A stretch of DNA of 64,000 nucleotides from [Phialemoniopsis] sp. UDSM-2020 (taxonomy: Eukaryota > Ascomycota > Sordariomycetes > Thyridiales > Thyridiaceae), in assembly GCA_018873225.1 (NCBI GenBank), contig JAEILZ010000001.1, positions 1,054,001 through 1,118,000 of the forward strand, in the 5' to 3' direction. The translations under genes and the position numbers were made by a program. The notes under the pieces are model-generated. The model was not told the origin of the DNA. It saw nothing but the letters and a program-made list of their open reading frames with translations, and did no database searches. Positions 43,783-54,000 of this stretch are shown here, one piece after another (position 1 is the stretch's first letter; every line of letters starts with the position of its first letter).

Positions 43783-45012
43783 TGAGGCAAGTCCCAAATT
43801 CCGAGATTTGTAGGTTCCTCGCATTGTGCAAAACTAACCGAGCTTTGAAGATGTCTGTCATCTCATCAACTCCAGCGACTTAGCTTCAGCAAGCTTTGAC
43901 TTACATTCGTTATCCGGTGTGTATGCAGTGCTAGCTGTTTTCCTGCCAAACGGGCGATCTCTGTCAGTCATTTATACATGAGACTAAATTGGTTCTTCAA
44001 GCTCGAATTTGCAGATGTCATGATATAGCGATTAGTTGTCTGTACTATCATTTGCTTGACTATTTCCTATGTTTGTACTTAGCTTATGCAGAGCATGGTT
44101 AGAGATTTCCTCCGATAAGCAGCTTCAGAAGTCCTGTAGCTTGTAGTGCATAATCTGGATTGGTATCATTATTGGGGATTGATTAGCCTATTGATGCAAT
44201 ACTACGAGAAGTTGGATAATTTGAACACTCTTCGAACATCGACTGGCCACATGCCGAGCATATGGCGGTAGTAGTGTGTGTGGCCTATGCGTTGCGCAAG
44301 GTTTCGTGCTATTAAGTCGTAGTGATACAGTGCTACAATCCCGGATACTCCTAATCCCATATCCAAAAGCCATCCAGTCATTATATGTTCCTCTCTCTTG
44401 CTTTCCCTCTGAAAAAAAGAGGGAAAAAGCCTCGCCCTGGCTATGAGGCGAGGCACTGTCAGATTTATATTGGCTAGAGCAAATCATCCAGGACATTTCC
44501 TGCGATGGCCAATGTATGGTACCATGTTTCAAGGTGCTTGGACATAGCATTGTTCCCAAGTAATGCGGGACGGTACTCTTCATTGCACTAGAAATCACTT
44601 GGCTTAGAAAAGAGTGGCACAGACCAGGGCCTTTCGTTATGAAATGGTCTATGTTCTGTTGACGAAGCTTTGTCCGCGTCGGACCCGCGTGGGGCCTGAG
44701 TGTGAGGCCAATGGTTAATACGCAGGCTGCCAGGCTGCTTCTTTGATCGTTCGTCTGAAGGAGCCCTCAAAAGTGGACTCAAAGAGAGAGTAGTTCCGTC
44801 GCTCAAACGGGCCTCACAATTCACCTCACTTTCGACCTGACTTTTCGTATCAGATCGGCCTCGTCTTTCCCTCTTCTCTCTCCCCTCACTCTCCAACTTA
44901 CCCTTTCCTTTCCATCCCACTTTCGTCTTCGAGAGATTCTCCCCTTTCCATTCTCAACGATCCCTTCAACGTCACTGTTGTTGTCTTAACACAAGACTCT
45001 CTCACGTTCAAG
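43783..45012. other. Intergenic region, pyrimidine-rich promoter at its right end
   Basis: No gene supported in the left 0.8 kb. Two consecutive perfect hairpins lie at 44402-44454. The last 200 bp (44830-45000) are strongly C/T-rich on the + strand, which is typical of active fungal promoters and leaders, and precede the gene at 45013. Confidence 0.4.
44402..44454. repeat. Two consecutive perfect hairpins
   Basis: First inverted repeat: TTTCCCTCT (44402-44410) and AGAGGGAAA (44418-44426), 9-bp stem, 7-base loop. Second: GCCTCGCC (44429-44436) and GGCGAGGC (44447-44454), 8-bp stem, 10-base loop. They stand two bases apart. They could fold in RNA or be relics of a small mobile element. No role is established. 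Confidence 0.7.
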
Positions 45013-46360
45013 ATGGCAGTCCCATTTGGTCACGGCTACCTGCTCAGCCAGGCTGAGTCTCAGGATCTGAGCCTCGAGGGAGGAATCCGACCCGAGGAGA
45101 TCCAGCACCTGAAGATCCTGAGAAAGAACAAGGCCAATTCGGAGCAGCTCTTCCGGGACCTTGCCAGCGTGAAGGAGTTCTACGAAGACTCCACTGCTCG
45201 TCTTGCGAAGCTGGAGCAGGTAAGTCATTACGCAATATATATTCCACACTCAACATCACCTTACTAATTTTATCCTTCTCGCAGAAGTATGATGATTTGG
45301 TTCTCTCTCCAGTCATTTTCAACTTGCTTGCGTATGGCAATACGGATAGACTGGAAGCCGCTCAACGTGCCGAAGATGATGAGCAGCCTGATGAGCAGCC
45401 TCTCTATCGGTGCCGAGACGACATGGAGGCCAGCTCCACCCCGAACGTCGACCATACTCTTCCTGTGGCCTGGTCCGACGACTACGCAGCTCAGGGTAAG
45501 TCACCTTCCCCCCTCTTGAGACGATCGATTTTGCAAGCATTGTGCTAACTACTCGAAAAGTCACCCCTGTCTTTGTCGAGCTGCTCAAGCGCATCGACCC
45601 CAGGTCCGAGAACACCCTGGTCCACCTGCAAACCTACCTCAAGGACATGGAGGTCTCTCGCCAGACCCTGACGTTCCCCTTGTACGACGTCGAGTGCCAG
45701 GTTGCGGACAAGTCCGGCACCTTCTTCCTTCATGTCGGCAAGGGCATGACCCGTGCCATTCACGTCCTGGACCGCGGCGTCCTGACCGTTGCCTCAGGCG
45801 GCGCCCTTCCGAACCCGGATGACGAGGCTATCGCCGACCCCAACCTGGGCGTCATGGAGCTCGTGCCCATGCGCATCTTCACCGAGGAGGACGTCGGCAC
45901 CGAAGGCATCCCAAAATACGTCGTCTACCTCGGCGAGGTCTTCGAGCAGTACCAGGGCGGCTACAACAACGGCGACAACAACAACGTCCGCATCGAGACC
46001 AAGTCCAGCGGCTACCACGTTGTGATGGACGTAACTCACCCGAACAAGTCCCTGTGGGTCGTCTGGAAGTACGACGAGCAGCAGCAGGACGGCACGATGC
46101 GCGACGTCGAGGCTCCCGTCCGCAAGCACGGCCTGCCGCTGCACCGCGCGCACCGCCGGGTCAAGTGGGACCTGCTCGCGCTGCTGGACAGCGTCGACGA
46201 GTGGGACGGAGGCGTCATGTGCGAGGGCCGCTCCGGCCCCCATATGATCATGCGCCGTAGCAAGGTCCACGTCCGCCCGCGCTTCACTACTCCGATTCTG
46301 GAGGAGATGCGCGAGGAGCTCAAGGGCCCGTGGCGGAGTGTTCGTGTTCCCGAAGCTTAA
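45013..46360 (+). CDS. Hypothetical protein sharing a C-terminal domain with its neighbour
   Basis: Predicted 405-residue protein in three exons (introns 45220-45284 and 45496-45560). The N terminus (residues 25-75) is a short predicted coiled coil (LRKNKANSEQLFRDLASVKEF). From about residue 140 the protein forms a globular domain found again in the gene at 47585-50308. Shared landmarks are LGVMELV against LGIVELV, YVVYLGEVFEQYQ against YVIYIGQVFQTYD, SGYHVVMDVTHPNKSLW against TGYDLYMDATSPKKALW, and a final PILEEMREEL against PNLKEMRKVI. No signal peptide or membrane helix. A C/T-rich leader precedes the start. I recognise no named domain. Confidence 0.8.
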
Positions 46361-47584
46361 CTCTGAGGCTTTCGTACGGACGTGTCATTGGCGGCAGTAT
46401 TCGGACTGACTCTGTTCCTGCCTGCATGTAAGGGAGTCTCTAGGTGCATTTGCTGTTTGGCTGGCAGTGGTTGCGATGGACTGAGGCACACTCAGGAGTT
46501 TAATTGGCCTATGTAGGGCTGTGTTTACGATAGTACTCCGTAGAGAATAAGATGCCAGAATTGTGTTCAGCTGTGGGTTCAGGTCGCTGTTTCTGCTTGC
46601 ACGCTGTGAGAGTTCAATGCGTAGACTATGTGGATTCAATCCAAAAGGCAGTATCTAAACACGGGCACGAATAACAACACTGAATATTCCAAACATGGCA
46701 GAGATACCAGACTCAATCAAATTGATAATATTGGAAATGCCGTGATATACTTTCACGGCTAGTTACTTCCAATATGACTCATCCTAGGTGATGTTTGGTG
46801 TTTGTTTGCTTCAATAGAGTGCATGCATGCATCTCGGCTACCTGCAGAACTTCAACTCTTCCCTCGCCGCCCATATAAGCTAGGATGCCGTAACGGAGAT
46901 GGAGTAAACGTATTCCTCCTGTTTCTTTCTTTTTCTGTTTTCTATGTATGGGGACTCGGGGCGGGCGGCCTGAAGGGCCAGGTGCCTTCGTGGTTCTCGT
47001 CGTATGTCAATCCAACTAGTACTTCTGTAACCAGGCAAATTTCAAATCTCCTCGACTCTCACTGATATCCTACTGCTTTTTTACTGCCAGTGTTGTACGA
47101 AACTCACCTTGTCCTGTAAACAGGGCGGCGTGTTTACTGTCCTTCGCTGCAGCCGCATACGCCTCTCTGAGCTTATACTGCTTTTCCATCCCACTTGCAC
47201 GTTCACTGCCCTCTCACCTCGTTTTCACTTTTCCCTTAGGATCCTGTGGCCACTGTTAACTTCATCCGATCTTTGCCACTAGCTGATGATTTGTTTACTT
47301 TCCCAAAATCACCCGCGGCCTCGTGTTTTCCTTTTCGTCCTCTTTACTTTCATCGCCTTTCCTTCTTCCTTCTCCTCTCTTCAACCTCACCACCCCTCCT
47401 CAGACCCCTTGCAAAAGGCGTTTGTTTCCCCTACCTCTCTCCTCGCCGTTCACTCAGGCTTGTCGACAGCGATAGCAAACAGCAACTTATGTTTGCCAAG
47501 TAGCTTACTTGGCTCTCGCGTTTGTCTTTTTCTCCGTCTTTTCCTCCTCCTATTGTATCACTTCAGCACTCGCTCTCTCGCACC
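46361..47584 (+). promoter_or_regulatory. Intergenic region with long pyrimidine-rich leader
   Basis: No gene supported. From about 47320 to 47580 the + strand is C/T-rich (many CTTCC/TCCTC runs), which suggests a strong promoter or a long 5' untranslated leader for the gene at 47585. Confidence 0.4.
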
Positions 47585-50308
47585 ATGTCCGACCTGCCTA
47601 ACGTCAAGCCCGAGGCAGGCAAGGACTCTCCTTCGGTCCACGCACCGCTTGCTTCTCTCCCTACCCAGGGACAGAACTGGAACGGCTTCGGCTCCCAGCA
47701 CGAGCCCATCATGCTCGACGACACCCCTGCTCCAAAGGTGAAGAAGGGCACCGCTGCCACCAACATGACCGGCGTCTCACCTTTGCATGAGAATGAAGCC
47801 CAGCCTTTCCAGAAGGACCTCTTTGCTCCCGAGGTCGACCCTTTCCAGCACTCCCGGCAGTCCTCTTCCTCGACCCAGTCTATGGGTCAGACTTCCACCG
47901 GCCAGTCTGGCAACCCGAACCTGGCTCTCTCTGACACCCTTCCCAACCTGCGAATTGGCACCGCTCCCGCCGGCCAATTGGCCTCTCATACCTCTGGAGC
48001 TAGACAGCACCGCATGCCCCCTACCGGCTATTTTCGAACTGGACCGCCTACGAGCCGCGCCGGCTACCCCTTCAACCAGCCTAGCAGCGCCATAGCTAGG
48101 TCCTCCCCTCAAGGCTCGGTTCCACTCGTTTCTGCCGCAGCTACAACCACCTCAGCACCTCGTATGCTGCCTACCACACCTGCCCAAGGTATTCACCCTG
48201 GACAGGCGATGCCTAGACTGCGCTCATTCCAGGATTATAACCTGGGTGACCGAATGGACCAGGTGACCCATCGTGTCCAGGACATCCACGCCTACACTGC
48301 AGGCGAGGTGAACAAGATGCAACATGAGGTTGGCGGCCTGGGACAAGCCGTGTACCATCAGTCTGGCCGCCTCACCCGCGTGGAGCAAGCCAATCACAAT
48401 CTCGGGCAGTCTTTCACGGGTCTATCACAGTCCTTCAATCGTATGACGAATGATTTCAACGGTCTGTCCCAGGCTGTCAACGGTCACGAAACCCGCATTT
48501 CCGGCACTGAGAACTCAGTCGCCAATCACGCTGGCAGCCTCAACGCGATTCGCGGGGATGTGTTCACACTGCAGGGACAATTGCAAAGCTGTGCAAAGAG
48601 TGATGTGATTCTGGCGGGCAGAATCGGCGGCATGAGCCAGAGCGTCACATCACACACCGGTAGGCTGGATTCGATGGACGAGTACATGAAAGCCTACCGG
48701 GATGAGTTCAATAAGCACACCTCTAGGCTCGACACCATGGATGGAAAGCTCGTTACCATGGATCAAGATATGAAGAACATGAAGGAGACAGCCAAATTGC
48801 AGGAAAAAGCTCTCAAAGAGGTAAAGGCCGAAGTCACCAGCCTGGTGACCACCCATGGACCTCTGGCCGACCGAGTCACGGCACTGGAGAATCCCGAGTA
48901 TCCGTCCGAAGAGCTGAAGCAGAAGCTTCTGGACCTGAAAAAGACCTATCCGGAGCTCGCCGGCCCTGATGGCCCGATCTCTGAGCTACTTTCCATAGTT
49001 GCACACTTCCAGCGCACCATGGGTGTTGCCTTCAAGGCCCTTGACGACCAGGCAACCAACACCCAGAAAGCGCTGCTCGACTCCGAGACCAGCACTAACT
49101 CGAAGATCGACGACCTTTCCAAGCGTATCGAGAATTTCGAGAGCTTGTCCATTGACAAGGGCGCTCCTGCCTCTCGCAAGCGAGTTGGTGAACTTTTCTA
49201 CGACTCTTCTGACGAGCCGTTGAAGGACAAGCGCAAGCGTTGCAGGACCAGTGCGCCTGGAGATTTGGCCTCCGAGGATGTTTCCACGGCCGAGTTGACC
49301 GGCAGAAACGCGCCCGGAAAAGCTGGCCCAATGGGTAAGAAGTCTGTGCCGGCAGTCTTGCCCAAGACGTTCCCAAAGCACCCTCGGAAGACCAGCCCAG
49401 CAGGTGCAAAGGCTACAAAGATGTCCAGGATCATCTCACTTGCTATCAAACAGCCAAGGATCAGCCCGCTTAGTCCATCGACCAACACTAACAAGGCCAC
49501 CAAACAGCAGCCGGTGGCCAATCAGCACGACGATGACGATCTGCGCGCCTTCTTGCGAACCATGGACTGCCGCAACGAGAAGGACCTCGTGATGTTTCGG
49601 GAATACCTGAAGCCTATCCGCGAGTACATCTTGTACGAGTGTGAAGAGATTCCGCAGACGCACATTGCCTGCGGCAAGGGCACTCTCGTCCTGAGGACCG
49701 GCGGCCTAACGATGACCAAGAACGAGGTCTGCAGCCGCAACCACTTCGAGGATATGGAAGGCCAGACCGACCAAGACCTTGAGCAAGCCACAAAGCTTGG
49801 CATCGTGGAGCTGGTCAAGTATCGCAAGGACGATGGCATCGTGCGCGATGCTAGAAAGCCAAGCAAACCCCTGCCGCAGTATGTCATCTACATCGGGCAG
49901 GTGTTCCAAACGTACGATCAGCCCAACTCGAGCCGGTCCAAGACCGAATCGACGGGATATGACCTGTACATGGACGCTACCTCGCCTAAGAAGGCGCTCT
50001 GGCTTGTCCACCGGCGCTTCGGCCCGCCGCTACCTGGCAGGAAAGACATGAGCGGCATCCCGTTGTTGGCACCAAAGGTGCCCTTCTACGAGGGTTTCCG
50101 CAAGAGCAACGCCTGGGATTGTTTTGAGGTTATGAAGAATGTCCGCCACTGGAACATGTCGAACAAGCGGCCCATGTACAAGGACGGAGGCGACACAACT
50201 CTGCTCAAGGAGACTTCGAGGATCTGCTCGCCCGTCATTGCGGTGCCCAATCTCAAAGAGATGCGTAAGGTCATCGCCGACGGATGGCACTCTATGGACA
50301 CCAACTGA
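47585..50308 (+). CDS. Large coiled-coil hypothetical protein, paralogue of the upstream gene
   Basis: Predicted 907-residue intronless protein. Residues 1-215 are disordered and Pro/Ser/Gln-rich. Residues about 219-440 form a long heptad-type region (DRMDQVTHRVQDIHAYTAGE; HTGRLDSMDEYMKAYRDEF; HTSRLDTMDGKLVTMDQDM), with repeats of LDxMDxx. A basic stretch KDKRKRCR near 548 may be a nuclear localisation signal. Residues about 650-907 are the domain shared with the gene at 45013-46360. No membrane helix. The frame is open upstream to 47522, but the ATG at 47585 has the better context (caccATGtcc). The architecture suggests an oligomeric nuclear or scaffolding protein. Function unknown. Confidence 0.8.
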   Translation: MSDLPNVKPEAGKDSPSVHAPLASLPTQGQNWNGFGSQHEPIMLDDTPAPKVKKGTAATNMTGVSPLHENEAQPFQKDLFAPEVDPFQHSRQSSSSTQSMGQTSTGQSGNPNLALSDTLPNLRIGTAPAGQLASHTSGARQHRMPPTGYFRTGPPTSRAGYPFNQPSSAIARSSPQGSVPLVSAAATTTSAPRMLPTTPAQGIHPGQAMPRLRSFQDYNLGDRMDQVTHRVQDIHAYTAGEVNKMQHEVGGLGQAVYHQSGRLTRVEQANHNLGQSFTGLSQSFNRMTNDFNGLSQAVNGHETRISGTENSVANHAGSLNAIRGDVFTLQGQLQSCAKSDVILAGRIGGMSQSVTSHTGRLDSMDEYMKAYRDEFNKHTSRLDTMDGKLVTMDQDMKNMKETAKLQEKALKEVKAEVTSLVTTHGPLADRVTALENPEYPSEELKQKLLDLKKTYPELAGPDGPISELLSIVAHFQRTMGVAFKALDDQATNTQKALLDSETSTNSKIDDLSKRIENFESLSIDKGAPASRKRVGELFYDSSDEPLKDKRKRCRTSAPGDLASEDVSTAELTGRNAPGKAGPMGKKSVPAVLPKTFPKHPRKTSPAGAKATKMSRIISLAIKQPRISPLSPSTNTNKATKQQPVANQHDDDDLRAFLRTMDCRNEKDLVMFREYLKPIREYILYECEEIPQTHIACGKGTLVLRTGGLTMTKNEVCSRNHFEDMEGQTDQDLEQATKLGIVELVKYRKDDGIVRDARKPSKPLPQYVIYIGQVFQTYDQPNSSRSKTESTGYDLYMDATSPKKALWLVHRRFGPPLPGRKDMSGIPLLAPKVPFYEGFRKSNAWDCFEVMKNVRHWNMSNKRPMYKDGGDTTLLKETSRICSPVIAVPNLKEMRKVIADGWHSMDTN

Positions 50309-50814
50309 GCCGTTTCACAGTCTGTGCCTGTGGGACAACATTCTGGATGGAGTAGGAGTGTTTTCTGGGGAGGCACATGGAAGAAGAAGGCGTAAGGCGT
50401 CATGGAGTTCAACTGTTACTCTTTGGGATGCGCGATATACCCCGTCTTGCTTTCTCTCATGATGTGCGATGGTTTGGGGTCATGGATCAGGGATTCTCGT
50501 TTGTACTATAACTGGCAGGTCTGCGACTGGCAGACTAAGCGCTTGGAATGGACATTGTAGTACAAGATCAAAACTGGAGAAAGTAATGGAATGGGTAATA
50601 CTATACTGGTACGACGTCAATCCTCGTGGGAAAGTTTATGGTGATGACTCTCGCTTGTCGGCAGGCGAGTTTGTTTTTTGTTGGGAGTGCAAGCACGACA
50701 TATCGTGGGCGGCCCCGGTCGGCGGTCGGCCTGGTCGTTCGAGTAACACCGGACACAACGTTACGCCGGGGGGTCTCTGGTTTGCCTAACCCATATCGAT
50801 GATGCACTGACACG
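50309..50814. other. Spacer before the retrotransposon
   Basis: This 506-bp stretch is the 3' flank of the preceding gene up to the insertion site. No other element seen. Confidence 0.4.
50811..50814. repeat. Target-site duplication, left copy
   Basis: CACG directly before the TG of the left LTR, repeated at 60659-60662. If the last A of the LTR is counted as target, the duplication is ACACG (5 bp). Confidence 0.8.
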
Positions 50815-50953
50815 TGAAAACCACTGAAGTAGGAATAGGGCCAAGATGTGGTTGTTGATTAGGCTAGAAGTTGGTGGTGGAGGTACCGCCAAGTAGAAGT
50901 TCTAATAGGTACAAAAAGCCACTTTTGGGTGGGGCCAGAATCCTCAGGCTACA
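50815..50953 (-). repeat. 3' LTR (relative to element)
   Basis: 139-bp terminal repeat, identical base for base to the copy at 60520-60658 as read by eye. It starts TGAAAACC and ends GGCTACA on the + strand. It is short for a fungal gypsy element. Confidence 0.95.
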
Positions 50954-50993
50954 AGCCGGCCGGGATAAGAAATGCAGATCGACCCCGATCTGC
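50954..50993 (-). repeat. 19-mer plus hairpin module, copy 1 (next to 3' LTR)
   Basis: AGCCGGCCGGGATAAGAAA at 50954-50972 abuts the LTR and is followed by a perfect hairpin GCAGATCG-ACCC-CGATCTGC at 50974-50993. The same 19-mer occurs at 59170-59188. No purine tract was found at the position expected for second-strand priming, so this module occupies that place. Confidence 0.75.
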
Positions 50994-51085
50994 TCTAAGA
51001 TGAGAAAAACCCGAACGACCAAGCAGAGCTAGCGAGAGTAAAACTGAGTGAAACAATCTAAAACTCCGTTCACAAAAATCCCAGT

Positions 51086-54000
51086 TCAAAGCAATCCGTC
51101 CAAGCTCAACTCCTTCCAAGCGGCAACTTCCCCAGGAATCAACTTCTCGGCAAACTCCTCATGCTTCTCCATGAACTCCGCAGCCATTCCATTGTCCGGG
51201 TCCGCATCGCGATTCAGTGGGCGAAAAAGCTTCAAGTCGTTTATGTGAACTTTTCTCTCCTTAGTTCTGCCGTCGATATGCTTGATGTAATAAGAAACGG
51301 GGCTCGCCTTGCCCACGACTACCTTGGGGCCAACCCAGTCGGGAACGAACTTGCTGTGATCCGAGTCGGAAGCCAGTTTCGCTCTCTTCTCCCAGACAAA
51401 TGTCCCAAGGGGAATTTCGGCAACCGGAGCGCCTCTCCCATCGTCATGTCGAGACTCGGAGTCAAAGGTGCGCTGTCTCAACTTCTCCCTCTCTTCCGTC
51501 AGATTGTCGAAGTGACTCGCGACAGCGGAGATGCTCAATGAATTCTCCTTGCCGAATGCGCTTTCGGTCATCAGGGTCTCGACCACTTCCGGGTCTACGA
51601 CTTGCTGACTTCCAGTTTTGCGAGTTTCAAGTTGTCTGCCGAACAAGATCTTGGAGGGAACAATTCCAAGACTGGGGACAAAGCGAGAGTTGATGTTGAG
51701 CATGCATTCGGTGAGAGCTGTCTTCCACATGTTCAGTCCGGAGCCATTTCTCGCGATGGCCCATTTGGTGAGCTGGTCTTTTACAAGTCTAACCATGCGC
51801 TCCGGTAGACCTGTCGACTGCGGATGTGTCGTAGGACCAAAGACCATGTCAGTGCCGAACTTCGTAAACATCTCTTGCGTGAGAGCATTCTTGAAATGGC
51901 TTCCATTATCTTGGTAGAGTGTGTCGGGCCAACCGAAAATGGGAACCCAGTCGTAAACCCAAGTGGACATGACCGAGCGCCCAGTGGCATCGGCCAATGG
52001 TTTGCATAAGACGAACTTGCTGAAATAATCAACTGCCAGTAGAATGAACCGACATCCGTCTCTTGATGGGGGATTGATGGGACCTATGAAATCTTGACCG
52101 ACAAGCTGGAATGGCTTCGTGGTCAAAATCTTTCTCGGAGGAACATGATGGGGCCGGGATCCCAGCTGCCGACAAGTCCCACAATTGGTGCACCACTTCT
52201 TGATGTCGTCAGATCTGGTCGGCCACCAAAACCTGCCTCTGAGTCTGTGTGCTGTAATCTGGGCGGCGAAATGACCATGGCCGTCGTGAGCCCACTTCAG
52301 TGCGGCTGCGACACGGGAGCTGGGAACACACTCGGAGACTGAATCATTCAACTCTCGGAAATGGAGTTTGCCATCGATGATGAGGAACTTCCTCGCTCGC
52401 TCTTTGACATGTGCTCGCTCGCGTGCTGACAATTCTTCGAGTCCTGCTTCGCCCAAGACAAGGAACTTCACAACCTTGGCATACCATTTTCCTTCATGAT
52501 CTCGGACGAATTCTTCGAAATCCTCGAGCTGAGCTGACATCAAGAATTTCTGGGCGGGCTCGCCAAATGGCAGCAGGATCTGAGCTAGGCGAACATCGCG
52601 GACTTGTTCTTCGCACGGCTCAAATGAATCTGCTGGTAGAAAGGACGCTTCATGCGCATCCTGCTGAGAGGAATGAGGAATTGATGTTTGGGGAAAAGTG
52701 GGATGTACATCTCTGGGTCGAATCTCCAGGTCTAGCCCATCTGAATCATCAGATATGAATCGGCCGGTATCTCCCCGGAGAGGCGGAGAAAGTCGCGACA
52801 TGCCATCGGCGATGCAAATGACTTTGTCTGTGTTTGGCCGGTGATGAAATTCCAAGAAATAAGGATTGATCTTTTCTATGAATTTGTAGACTTTGCCGTG
52901 GATCTCGCCGAAGTTAGCCATCGTTTGCACGATTGACAAATGGTCGGTGTAAATCTTGATCGGGTGTGGGGAGCTGAGCAAGATCCAGCGGAGCTCATCC
53001 ACTGACTTCATGATTGCAAGCATCTCCTTCTCGGGCATGGAGTATCGCGACTCCGGGTTGGTGAAACTGAAGCTAAGGAACATATTGATTTCAACATCTT
53101 CGAAGAGAGAGGATGTATAAGATGTTCCTGTCGGGTGTTTCTCGTTCAGCTGAAAGAGAATCGCTCCGCAGCCAGTCTTGCTCGCATCCGTCGCCACATG
53201 CAATTGGCGTTTGTAGTCAACTCCGTGTACAGCGTTCTGTGTGATGGACTCGCAGATTCTGAGAACGGCTTCTTTATGTCGAGTCTCCCAGATAGGATGA
53301 GAGCGAGGTTCCCAGATCGTCTTGACGGATGTCTTGCCGGTAGAAGTGAGAGTGGCTTGTTCCTCGAAGAAAGCAGTTTTGAGAGTCTTGACTAAATCTG
53401 CGCGGCCGGGAATGTGAATCCTCAAGAACGGAGTGAGGTAAATCATTTCATTGAGCTCGTCCCAAGAGGCCGGTGGGATGTCATGCCAGCGGTGAGCCCA
53501 GTCAAGAAATCGGTGTCGATGTTTGTCAGAAGGAAAGATTTTTCCATCTCTGAGAGCCATGCCAACTGACTCAAGTCCGGTGCAGAAAAGCTCAGTTTTA
53601 TTCGGTGCGAGGGGAACCGGTCCAAATGCGATGCGAGGGAAATAGTGATTGTGTAAGAACTGAAAATGCGACTCGAAGTCGGGGCTTGAAGTACAGTGAT
53701 CATCGACGTAGAGGACGCAGGCGTTCCCGGTGTCAGAATTGTAACCCAAGACTGAAGGCATCTCAGCTTCAGGTTGACCTGGGAGAGGAGGGAGATATCC
53801 GAAGACAAGATCGCCAAACCGAGCGTAGGTTTGCATCGCGCATCTGAGGCCTTGAGGCATAACGCGATAGGAGAACATCCCGCTGGGGGCAACGAAAGCC
53901 GTCTTGTACTCGTCTCCGGGAGCGAGGGGAATTCCCCAGTAACCGTTCTTCGCATCTGACTTTGAGAAGACTTTGGGGCGGCCCATGATGAGAGCGTCGA

